Origin: Rebecca billardiae RCC1528 | Taxonomy: Eukaryota > Haptophyta | Assembly (NCBI GenBank): GCA_965240325.2 | Contig: OZ251222.1 | Location: 1,178,001 to 1,242,000, forward strand | DNA length: 64,000 bases | Direction: 5' to 3' | Part shown: positions 1 to 9,400 of the stretch, in pieces | How positions within the stretch are numbered: position 1 is the first letter of the stretch | Layout: each line of letters begins with the position of its first letter | Translations under genes and position numbers: made by a program | Notes under the pieces: model-generated | Told to the model about the DNA's origin: nothing | The model's database searches: none | The model's input: the letters and a program-made list of their open reading frames with translations, nothing else

Positions 1-362
1 CCTTTTGATGACTACAGCACTGATTCGCCGATAAAAGGGCACGTCCGCAAGTTCATAAGTATAGCGTGCCGGTGTGACGCCCGTCCGTCCAAAAAAACTC
101 ACGCCCTTTAGGATGCGTAACGTAACGAACCGTTATACAAGCGAATGCAATGTCTGCAATGAGATTGCCGCATTAGGTCAAGGAGCGACGACGTATCTAG
201 CGAGCCGGTACCGTCTTGATAGTTTGCCTCCGCCCTTGATAGTTGATGAATACGAACTTGGCTTCGCGGCGGTTGGTTAGAGTCTAAAATCCGCAAGCCT
301 TAAAGTATTGACTGAACGAAATACCCGCAGCTATTCGTTGCCAGCCCATTTCATAGTCACTG
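1..362. other. Left-edge non-coding stretch
   Basis: Moderate-GC sequence with short open frames on both strands that have no recognisable domain. No gene, RNA or repeat could be supported here. Confidence 0.4.
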
Positions 363-382
363 ATGACTCACCGAGCTGGCGA

Positions 383-420
383 GCTCAAAACCTGCCGTCG
401 TCGCAAGGCAGGTTTTGAGC
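383..420. repeat. Hairpin, member of a dispersed repeat
   Basis: A perfect 14-bp inverted repeat (GCTCAAAACCTGCC at 383-396 and its complement at 407-420) encloses a 10-nt loop. The first arm recurs exactly at 22236-22249, where the second arm has decayed to a form containing GGTTTCGAGCC. The second form looks slightly like a tRNA B-box, so a tRNA-derived short element is conceivable but not shown. A run of GGGC units follows at 428-450. Confidence 0.5.
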
Positions 421-674
421 CTGTTCGGCGGGCGGGCGGGCGGGCGGGCGTTTGGAGGTGGCGAGGGCGCCGCGACTCTCGCCTCCAAGCAAGGGGGCGA
501 TGGGCAGGTGCGCGCGGCCAGTGGCGCCTGGAGCGCGCGTCTGCGGCGGGTCCGGACGGCCGTCGACATCGCGTTCGTGCCCCGCTCACTAGTCACTCCG
601 CACGCCCCTGCCGCCCTGTCGATGCCTGCGCGGCCCCGCGCATCAGCCGGCGCCGCAGCCGCCGCCCTTTGTTC

Positions 675-758
675 GGGCTCTCGCAAGCTCGCTCGGGCGG
701 GCAGCGGCGCCTGATGCGGGCTCTCGCAAGCTCGGGGGCAGCGGCGCCTGATGCCGGA
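675..758. repeat. Short tandem duplication, ~42 bp x2
   Basis: Two adjacent copies of a segment containing CTCTCGCAAGCTC and GCAGCGGCGCCTGATGC lie at about 675-717 and 718-758. They differ by a small indel. No coding role is apparent. Confidence 0.6.
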
Positions 759-1120
759 CTGATCGATCTCTGAGTCTCCGACTTCGCCACTCGCCCCCCT
801 TGCCATGCCTCTCCGCCAGGGTCTCCCAGAACTCTTTCTTCAGAGCAGGCGCGCCAACCCGAATCCATCGATCAGCGGTGTTCTGCCGCTGGCATCTCGG
901 CCCGCGCCGGCAAGTCTGTCTGCAGCGCTGGACGGGCGGACCTAGGAGGACGAGCTGCGCGGGCGACGGTGGTGCGCGACGTCCCCAGAGCTGGCCGTGC
1001 CTCTGCGACGCGTGCCGAGCCTGACCGAGGTGTGTCACCCCGTGACCCCGTGCAGTGCACGCGCGGCCCGCGCGAACGATCACCGGTGTCCCTCGCACCT
1101 CGGCACACACAGTGCTCCCT

Positions 1121-1186
1121 CTGGCTGTCAGCTCCGCGTGGCCTGGCGTGCACGTAGAGTTGCGCTCATGCGTCGATCACGCCTCG
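1121..1186 (+). repeat. Direct repeat copy 1 (66 bp)
   Basis: A 66-bp segment that recurs at 1358-1423 with two or three substitutions. It contains GTGCACGT and ATGCGTCGATCACGCC. The copies are 237 bp apart, so they could be remnants of a duplicated unit. Confidence 0.7.
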
Positions 1187-1357
1187 CGCCCGCCTGTCGG
1201 CCGTCGCGCAGGCCCTGGTCGAACCCTACTCGGACCAGTGCAAATCATAGATCTAGTTACTCCTGGCGCTGCCGCGGCGCGCGGTGACGACAGACAGACA
1301 GCGCGGTCTGAGCAGCAGCGGCCCGAATAACGAATCCGCGGCCCCGCACCGTGTTCC

Positions 1358-1423
1358 CTGGCTGTCAGCTCCACGTGGCCTGGCGTGCACGTGGAGTTGC
1401 GCTCATGCGTCGATCACGCCTCG
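1358..1423 (+). repeat. Direct repeat copy 2 (66 bp)
   Basis: Second copy of the 66-bp repeat found at 1121-1186. It lies immediately before the left arm of the inverted repeat that starts at about 1435. Confidence 0.7.
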
Positions 1424-1434
1424 TCGCATCCGCC

Positions 1435-1650
1435 TGTACGACACGACAATCGGCGCCGCGCCGGCCGGGCTGCGATGGCGGGCCCGCGCCCGGCGCCGGT
1501 GCGGGCGCAGCGGCGCGCCGCTGGAGTCTAGTTGTACGGGCATGCGACTGGTCTGTCAATAGACGACTGCGTCTGCGACGGAGGGTGCACCGCCACCGCG
1601 GGCCCCGAACTACGTTCGTTCTATACGGAAAAGGACCGCGGAACGCGGTC
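1435..1650 (+). repeat. Left arm of a ~215-bp inverted repeat
   Basis: Reads as the reverse complement of 2943-3150. The inner ~75 bp (1576-1650) are nearly identical between arms, apart from a 2-bp indel. The outer part is more diverged, but AATCGGCGCC and GGCGCGCCGCTGGAGTCTA are shared. The arms enclose about 1.3 kb with no recognisable gene, so this could be a decayed foldback or MITE-like element. Confidence 0.65.
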
Positions 1651-1862
1651 CGATGACCGCGTTCCGCGGTCCGTCCGTAGAACCAACGCAGTTGAGGGCC
1701 AGCGGTGCTCCCCATAAGCCACGTGCATTTGCCACCCACCTGTCCCAGACGGATTTCCGGGCCGCTGATTGGTCGGCGCGAGCCGCCCCCGTCGTGTCCG
1801 GCTGGCCTGTCTCCGAATCCGGTAAGACAAGGGCTGGTCTGTCTCAGCGTCCGGTAAGACAA

Positions 1863-1975
1863 GCAACAAAGAAAAGAAAAGTAGAGAAAAGAAAAGAAAA
1901 GAAGAGCCAATAATAAATGAAAAGAAAGAAAAGAGTAGGAACAGGAAAGAAAAGAATAATGAAAAAGAAAATGAG
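1863..1975. repeat. Purine-rich AAAAG/GAAAA tract
   Basis: About 110 bp made almost wholly of A and G in AAAAG-like repeats, in strong contrast to the flanking GC-rich DNA. Non-coding simple sequence. Confidence 0.8.
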
Positions 1976-2033
1976 TCCGGGGCGATGTCCGGTGTCCTTC
2001 GGCTGTGGGAGGCGGAGCCGCCGCTCGGGCCCG

Positions 2034-2046
2034 GGACAGGAGACAT

Positions 2047-2080
<34 letters not shown>

Positions 2081-2086
2081 TGAGAC
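2034..2086. repeat. GGAGACA/GAGACAT short tandem repeat
   Basis: Seven or so copies of a 7-bp GGAGACA-type unit, with TGAGACA variants at both ends. The apparent Ser/Pro/Val/Leu reading frame on the minus strand is a product of the repeat. Confidence 0.8.
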
Positions 2087-2128
2087 AGCCGCGGGGAGCG
2101 GTGCGGGTCGCTCATGCCGCGCATATGC

Positions 2129-2523
2129 CGCGCGTCAAGTGTTGCGCGACGCGGCGGGCGGCCAACATGCCTCCGGGGCCGGCGCACGGGCGCGCTGACG
2201 CGCTTCCGCCCAGTGCCTACCCCAAATGCCGCGCGCGCATGGCTCACACCTGCGCGACTTCCGCCCCTTGTGGTCATCCGACGCCAGAGGCCAGCGACAC
2301 GCCCGCTGACCCCGCCGCGCGTCGGCCGTCAGGCGTTGCGCGACGAGGCGGGCGGCCAACATGCCTCCGGGGCCGGCGCATGGGCGCGCTGACGCGCGTC
2401 CGCCCAGTGCCTACCCCAATGCCGCGCGCGCATGACTCACGCCTGCGCGGCTTCCGCCCCTTGTGGTCATCCGACGCCAGAGCCCGGCGACACGCCCGCC
2501 CGTCCGCCGCGCGTCGGCCCGCG
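2129..2523. repeat. Tandem duplication, ~194-bp period x2
   Basis: GTTGCGCGACG with the following CCAACATGCCTCCGGGG segment starts at about 2141 and again at about 2335. The two copies stay similar up to CGCCAGAG and CGCGCGTCGG. The unit contains frequent GC-only stretches and no convincing gene. Confidence 0.7.
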
Positions 2524-2942
2524 CGCAGGTGCTCCGTGCGGGCAGCGGCCTCTGCACCCTGTGCCCTGGGCTCGCGAAGTGGGCCCGCGCTGCGCGGCGT
2601 GCTGCACGCCCTGTCAGTTGGCTACTTGGCTGGTGTCTCTCAGCGCTTCACGGTGACCGGGCAGTGCGGCTGTTGCCCAGGCTAGGCGCGTGGTCCGAGC
2701 CGGCACGGCAAGTGTCGGGGGTCTGGGCCGCCGTTCTGTCCGGGTTCAGGCGCGACCACGGTTCTGCGCGACGGCTCCCGCCTATTTCGACCGGCCCGAG
2801 TTCGGTTGCGACTGGCACACCCGAACACGCCCATTTCTCCGTGGGCCCGGGAACTGGCCAAGTACGGTTACCGCCCGTTACGGGATTAGTAGCTACGTAC
2901 GTACCGGTAACTATACGCGGCCTATAGGCTATTAAACGGTAT

Positions 2943-3150
2943 GACCGCGTTCCGCGGTCCTTTTCCGTAGAACGAACGTAGTTCGGGGCCCGCGGTGGCG
3001 GTGCACCCTCCGTCGCACCCTCCGTCGCGATCGAGAGTGGGCCCGCCCGGCCGCGAGCCCGGCAGCGAGTAGACTCCAGCGGCGCGCCGCCGCCCGCCGC
3101 GCGGCCGGGCGGGCCCATCGCAGCCGCCGGCGAGGCGCCGATTGTGTACA
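2943..3150 (-). repeat. Right arm of the ~215-bp inverted repeat
   Basis: Inverted partner of 1435-1650. It directly adjoins the 3' end of the broken HTH/ubiquitin-protease gene at 3151-4059, so that gene may have been carried or truncated by the element. That link is inference. Confidence 0.65.
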
Positions 3151-4059
3151 GTCGAAGTCATGGCCGACTGAGATCGTCGGCACGCGCTGCTGCTGCGAGA
3201 TCGTCGGCGTCGGCACGCGCTGCTGCTGCGAGGGCTGCTCGCTCGCCAGCTGACCGAGGCACTCGAGCAAGCCAAGGTATGAGCACGCCTCGTCGCAGCC
3301 AGCCAGGGCCTCCATGATTTTGTACAGCACCTCGCACGCGTCCTGCTGCTGCTGCCCAAACGCAGTTGTCCACCGACAGACCTCCGCGATCGCGTCGTGG
3401 AGCGGCTCGAGCAAGCTACGCGTCGGCCCCACCTCGCTGGGCCACTCGCAGTTGACATGCGCGAGCGCCAGCGAGCGCATGCTCGGGACACGATGGGGTT
3501 GACAGTGGACTGCTCCTCAGCCGCGGCAGATGTGGCGAGCGAGACGATGGAAGGGCACGCGAGCAGCGCCGCCAGCAGCGAGCCGAGGTAGCACGTGACG
3601 CCTAGGTTGAGCGTGCCCAGCAGGCTGAGCGAGCCGGCCGGGCGCCCCCGCTGCGGCTGTGCTTTCTCTGCAGCGGGCATTTCCCCGTCGAGCGCGGCGA
3701 GTGCCGCAAAGCGGCTGCCAGCTGTTGGGCCGGGTGAGGAGGAGGGAGGGAGCTGGCCTGCGGGGCGCGTGGTGAAGTCGGTGATCAGTCGCGTCGCGCT
3801 CCCCCTGCCGATTGCGCCTTCGTCCTCCAGCACGGTGCGGGGCCTTGCGAACGAAGTTGTAGATCGACCATTTGGGCACGTTGTACTTCACCGCCGCAGA
3901 GGGCACGTCCTGCTTGTGCCTCACGATTGAGATGGCAGCAGCGATGCTCTGGAGCGTGCTCTTAGCCACCTTCTTCACTGCCCCGGATTCGAGCAGCACG
4001 TTCAATACGCGGCGAGCGCGGTCCTCGTCGGCGTCGCCAGCTGACGTGCTCGGCATCAT
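3151..4059 (-). pseudogene. Frame-broken gene with HTH segment and USP-type ubiquitin hydrolase segments
   Basis: Three minus-strand segments in changing frames look like one gene. From the ATG at 4059 the first frame carries a pipsqueak-like helix-turn-helix (about 3838-3957, ending SIYNFVRK). A one-base shift in a run of C near 3835 moves to a frame holding a ubiquitin-specific-protease Cys box (3564-3608, NLGVTCYLGSLL; the catalytic Cys is present, but both usual Asn residues around it are changed to V and G). A second shift near 3480-3500 moves to a frame with FGQQQQDACEVLYKIM (3304-3354), matching the family QQDA motif. The later His box is not visible and the sequence runs into an inverted repeat. 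Two frame changes plus missing catalytic parts favour a pseudogene. Unrecognised introns or sequencing indels are the alternatives. Confidence 0.55.
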
Positions 4060-4250
4060 GTCCACGTGAGCGCAAAAGAGTGGCCTCGCTGTCGAGCCTG
4101 CTCAAGGCCTGCTCAAAGTGCGCACAACTGGCTCGCCAGAGGGCAAAAGGCCAATAGCTACTCCCAATTCCCGAAGGCTGATGATGAATACGCACACGTG
4201 CGCCTGATGAATATCGATGATATTCTGCTCGACCCCGTGTAGCAGTCCAC

Positions 4251-4420
4251 GAACCATATACATTACAATGTATGAAAACGAAGCGGTGCAAATGATGTTC
4301 TCCAGTATAGTGGATACGACCCCGACGAAGCGATTTTATGCCTGCTGCGTGAACCATACATATGAATACGAAGCGCGGTGCAAATGTTCTCCAGTAGTGA
4401 ATACGACCCCGACGAAGCCA
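4251..4420 (+). repeat. Degenerate tandem pair, ~100-bp spacing
   Basis: GAACCATA, GAAGCG, GGTGCAAATG, TTCTCCAGTA and TACGACCCCGACGAAGC occur in the same order at 4251-4331 and at 4351-4418. The copies differ by small indels. This is an AT-richer island in the GC-rich flank. Confidence 0.65.
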
Positions 4421-4514
4421 ATATATAGCGGTTGGTTACTTCGCTGATCCCGTAAGGACGTGCAAAAATAGCCTCAAAGAAGCTGACGCTTGTATTGGAC
4501 TTGTAACCGTCCTA

Positions 4515-4760
4515 CTTCACACAGAAGTGAACTCTCACGCCCGGCCGTCCACGATTGATTAGGGGAATGTCGTGGGCGCGGTTTTTTTCTCCGTGATGCA
4601 TCTGTAGAGAGGGTCTCAAAATTCGAAACTCGGTCTCCGCCAGCCCTAAAAATCGGCCCCCGGGTCCCTTTTTCTTGATCAAAGATCTTTTTGAAACGTG
4701 GTTCGGGCCCGCTGGTGCGGGCTCCACGCTGCGCGCTCCGCCCTGCACCGCGGGCCATAA
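4515..4760. repeat. Dispersed repeat copy A
   Basis: This segment resembles 17585-17815 over its whole length. Shared blocks include GGGCGCGGTTTT, TCGAAACTC, TTGATCAAA, AGATCTTTT, GGGCTCCACGCT, GCGCTCCGCCC and CACCGCGGGCCATA, in the same order. The copies are diverged, so this is an old interspersed element; it has no recognisable protein. Confidence 0.65.
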
Positions 4761-5189
4761 CTCTACCGTCTCTAGCTACCGCGGCCTGCTCAGTGTTCTC
4801 GTTCTGATTCGATCTTGAGCCACCTGGAGACTGTCCTGACTCCGCACGACTGGGGTCTGGGCGTGGCCGTGACGGCCCCGGGTGAGGCCGGGTCGGAACC
4901 GACTACTTACCGCGAGGGCGAGGACCGTGTTACGTACCACGTCACTCTAGTGACTGCGAGACGTGACTCTATCATACGCATACTGTCGGTTATTATAAGT
5001 CGCTACTCGCTTAGAACTAGTCGCCCGTCGCCGTCAACCGACCGACTCCGAGTCCAGGTCGCCCTCGCGCTCGCCCCGCGCGCTCGGCGCTGCTGCCCGA
5101 CGGAACGCGCGGGCGCCGCTTGGCCTCTGGCTCGTGCGGCCCGTCAGAGTCACGCCCACGGGGCGTGTTGTGCGCGCTGAGCGGTGGCT

Positions 5190-5860
5190 GGGCCAGTCGG
5201 CCGCAGCGCTCGTCACGGGTCGCCGTGCAGTCCTTGCGATGGTCGCCTGACCAGCCGCCGCCGCCGCCCGCCGCCGCCATTTGTCCACCGTGCGCGCCTA
5301 TCCTTCCACCGCGCGCGCGCCCGCCGCCTGCGGCTCCCCCGATCGCTGAGTGCAGCCCGCGCCGCGCGGGCGGCACGGGTCAGTCGGCCGCTGCGTAGCT
5401 GCTCGTCACAGGTCGCCGCGCAGTCCTTGCGATGGTCGCCTGACCAGCCGCCGCCGCCGCCCGCCGCCGCCATTTGTCCACCGTGCGCGCCTGTCCTTCC
5501 ACCGCGCGCGCGCCCGCCGCCTGCGGCTCCCCCGATCGCTGAGTGCAGCCCGCGCCGCGCGGGCGGCACGGGTCAGTCGGCCGCTGCGTAGCTGCTCGTC
5601 ACAGGTCGCCGCGCAGTCCTTGCGATGATCGCCTGACCAGCCGCCGCCGCCGCCCGCCGCCGCCATTTGTCCACCGCGCGCGCGGCGCGCGCGTTTCGCG
5701 CCCGCCCCGATGAGTGCTGCCCGCCGCCGCGCGGCTGCCGGCTGGCACGGGCGTCCGCGGCGCAGCGCGGCCGTGGCGGCGCGGCGCGGCCGCCTCGCCG
5801 CCTCGCGCGCGCGGCCCGGCCCCCATGCGCCTAGTCGCTGCGCACGCGCCGCCGCCGCGA

Positions 5861-5891
<31 letters not shown>

Positions 5892-6130
5892 TTTGTCCAC
5901 CACGCGCGCCTGTCCTTCCAGACCTTCCACCACGCGCGCCGGCGAGTGCCGCCCGCGCCGCACGGGCGGCACGGGTGAGTCGGCCGCGGCACAGCTGCTC
6001 GTCACGGGTCGCTACAGTATTCGGTCCTTGCGATGATCGCCTGACCAGCCGCCGCCGCCGCCCGCCGCCGCCATTTGTCCACCGCGCGCGCCGCGCGTGC
6101 GGCCCGCAGCCCGGGCCCGTCGCTGGGCGC
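5190..6130. repeat. CCG-rich tandem repeat, 193-bp unit
   Basis: The block CGTCACNGGTCGCC followed by AGTCCTTGCGATG, then CCG repeats and GCCGCCATTTGTCCACC, starts at 5211, 5404, 5597 and about 6000. The first three are exactly 193 bp apart and nearly identical. The last interval is 403 bp because of inserted CCG-rich DNA. Long open frames here are low-complexity Arg/Ala/Pro translations and are not supported as genes. Confidence 0.85.
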
Positions 6131-6479
6131 CGCGTGCGTGCAGCTACGTTCGCCGCGTCACCTCCCGTGCGCCATCGCGCCCGGCTTCACCGTCTCCATA
6201 GACCCGCTGCGGAGTCATGCGCGCGGCCAGAAGGCCGGCGTGTGTCTGCGCGGTCGTGAGCCCCGCCGGCGCGGACCTGTGAGTCTTTCGTATGGCGCCA
6301 GGCATCGCCGCATCGGGCCACGCGCGCCATCGTGCGCGGTCCGCGGTCGCCCGGACTCGGCTGCTTGACAGGACCCGAGCGAGCGGGACTGGTTCAGTTT
6401 GAATTCCCACCCTTGGTCAGCACCACGATGGCCGATTGGCGCAGCGCGGGCCGAGGTGGACAAGTCCAACGGCGAGCGC
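6131..6479. other. Junction between two tandem arrays
   Basis: Unique GC-rich sequence between the 193-bp repeat and the megasatellite. It contains an AT-richer patch (GGTTCAGTTTGAATTCC) at about 6389-6406. No gene was recognised. Confidence 0.4.
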
Positions 6480-9400
6480 GGCGGCGGCGGCCGGCGCGGC
6501 CAAGGGCTGGCGCCACGATGGCGGCGGGCGCACCCGCCAGCATGGTGTGCCTCCACCCGGACTCGTGCTCCGGATTCGGATGGCCGTCTCGCGTCTCGCG
6601 TCTCGCGCGGCCGTCTCGGCCCCGCGCCCCCGCCCCCTCTGGCGCCGGCGCCGCGACCGCCGGGCCCCGGACTGTCCGGCGGCAGCCGGACGGGCGGCTG
6701 CGGCGGCGGGTGGCGTTGGCGGCGGGCGCAGGCTGGCGCCACGATGGCGGCGCACCGCCATCGTGCGCCCCCGCCCGGACTCGCGCCCCGGACTCGGGCG
6801 GCCGTCTCGCGTCTCGCGTCTCGCGCGGCCGTCTCGGCCCCGGCGCCCCCGCCCCCTCTGGCGCCGGCGCCGCGGCCGCCGGGCCCCGGACTGTCCGGCG
6901 GCAGCCGGACCGGCGAGTGCGGCGGTGGGTGGCGGTGGCGGCGCGCGCGGGCTGGCGCCACGATGGCGGCGCGCCGCCATCGTGCGCCCTCGCCCGGACT
7001 CGCGCCCCGGACTCGGGCGGCCGTCTCGCGTCTCGCGTCTCGCGCGGCCGTCTGGCGTCTCGGCCCCGCGCCCCCGCCCCCTCGGCGCCGGCGCCGCGGC
7101 TGCCGGGCCCCGGACTGTCCGGCGGCAGCCGGACGGGCGAGTGCGGCGGCGGGCGGCGGTTGGCGTTGGCGGCGGGCGCAGGCTGGCGCCACGATGGCGG
7201 CGCGCCGCCATCGTGCGCCTCCGCCCGGACTCGCGGCCCGGACTCGGGCGGCCGTCTCGCGTCTCGCGTCTCGCGCGGCCGTCTCGGCCCCGCGCCCCCG
7301 CCCCCTCGGCGCCGGCGCCGCGGCTGCCGGGCCCCGGACTGTCCGGCGGCAGCCGGACGGACGGGTGCGGCGGCGGGTGGCGTTGGCGGCGGGCGCAGGC
7401 TGGCGCCACGATGGCGGCGCGCCGCCATCGTGCGCCTCCGCCCGGACTCGCGCCCCGGACTCGGGCGGCCGTCTCGCGTCTCGCGTCTCGCGCGGCCGTC
7501 TCGGCCCTGCGCCCCCGCCCCCTCGGCGCCGGCGCCGCGGCTGCCGGGCCCCGGACTGTCCGGCGGCAGCCGGACGGGCGAGTGCGGCGGCGGGTGGCGG
7601 GTGGCGTTGGCGGCGGGCGCAGGCTGGCGCCACGATGGCGGCGCGCCGCCATCGTGCGCCCCCGCCCGGACTCGCGCCCCGGACTCGGGCGGCCGTCTCG
7701 CGTCTCGCGTCTCGCGCGGCCGTCTCGGCCCCGCGCCCCCGCCCCCTCGGCGCCGGCGCCGCGGCTGCCGGGCCCCGGACTGTCCGGCGGCAGCCGGACG
7801 GGCGAGTGCGGCGGCGGGCGGCGGGTGGCGTTGGCGGCGGGCGCAGGCTGGCGCCACGATGGCGGCGTGCCGCCATCGTGCACCCCCGCCCGGACTCGCG
7901 CCCCGGACTCGGGCGGCCGTCTCGCGTCTCGCGTCTCGCGCGGCCGTCTCGGCCCCGCGCCCCCGCCCCCTCGGCGCCGGCGCCGCGGCTGCCGGGCCCC
8001 GGACTGTCCGGCGGCAGCCGGACGGGCGGGTGCGGCGGCGGGTGGCGTTGGCGGCGGGCGCAGGCTGGCGCCACGATGGCGGCGCGCCGCCATCGTGCGC
8101 CTCCGCCCGGACTCGCGCCCCGGACTCGGGCGGCCGTCTCGCGTCTCGCGTCTCGCGCGGCCGTCTCGGCCCCGCGCCCCCGCCCCCTCGGCGCCGGCGC
8201 CGCGGCTGCCGGGCCCCGGACTGTCCGGCGGCAGCCGGACGGACGGGTGCGGCGGCGGGTGGCGTTGGCGGCGGGCGCAGGCTGGCGCCACGATGGCGGC
8301 GCGCCGCCATCGTGCGCCTCCGCCCGGACTCGCGGCCCGGACTCGGGCGGCCGTCTCGCGTCTCGCGTCTCGCGCGGCCGTCTCGGCCCCGCGCCCCCGC
8401 CCCCTCGGCGCCGGCGCCGCGGCTGCCGGGCCCCGGACTGTCCGGCGGCAGCCGGACGGACGGGTGCGGCGGCGGGTGGCGTTGGCGGCGGGCGCAGGCT
8501 GGCGCCACGATGGCGGCGCGCCGCCATCGTGCGCCTCCGCCCGGACTCGCGCCCCGGACTCGGGCGGCCGTCTCGCGTCTCGCGTCTCGCGCGGCCGTCT
8601 CGGCCCCGCGCCCCCGCCCCCTCGGCGCCGGCGCCGCGGCTGCCGGGCCCCGGACTGTCCGGCGGCAGCCGGACGGGCGAGTGCGGCGGCGGGCGGCGGG
8701 TGGCGTTGGCGGCGGGCGCAGGCTGGCGCCACGATGGCGGCGTGCCGCCATCGTGCACCCCCGCCCGGACTCGCGCCCCGGACTCGGGCGGCCGTCTCGC
8801 GTCTCGCGTCTCGCGCGGCCGTCTCGGCCCCGCGCCCCCGCCCCCTCGGCGCCGGCGCCGCGGCTGCCGGGCCCCGGACTGTCCGGCGGCAGCCGGACGG
8901 GCGGGTGCGGCGGCGGGTGGCGTTGGCGGCGGGCGCAGGCTGGCGCCACGATGGCGGCGCGCCGCCATCGTGCGCCTCCGCCCGGACTCGCGCCCCGGAC
9001 TCGGGCGGCCGTCTCGCGTCTCGCGTCTCGCGCGGCCGTCTCGGCCCCGCGCCCCCGCCCCCTCGGCGCCGGCGCCGCGGCTGCCGGGCCCCGGACTGTC
9101 CGGCGGCAGCCGGACGGACGGGTGCGGCGGCGGGTGGCGTTGGCGGCGGGCGCAGGCTGGCGCCACGATGGCGGCGCGCCGCCATCGTGCGCCTCCGCCC
9201 GGACTCGCGCCCCGGACTCGGGCGGCCGTCTCGCGTCTCGCGTCTCGCGCGGCCGTCTCGGCCCTGCGCCCCCGCCCCCTCGGCGCCGGCGCCGCGGCTG
9301 CCGGGCCCCGGACTGTCCGGCGGCAGCCGGACGGGCGAGTGCGGCGGCGGGTGGCGGGTGGCGTTGGCGGCGGGCGCAGGCTGGCGCCACGATGGCGGCG

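Noticed and set aside
5190-6130. CRISPR-like regular repeats
   Set aside because: Units are long (193 bp), adjacent and contain CCG runs, without short repeats separated by unique spacers; no Cas genes, and the genome is eukaryotic.
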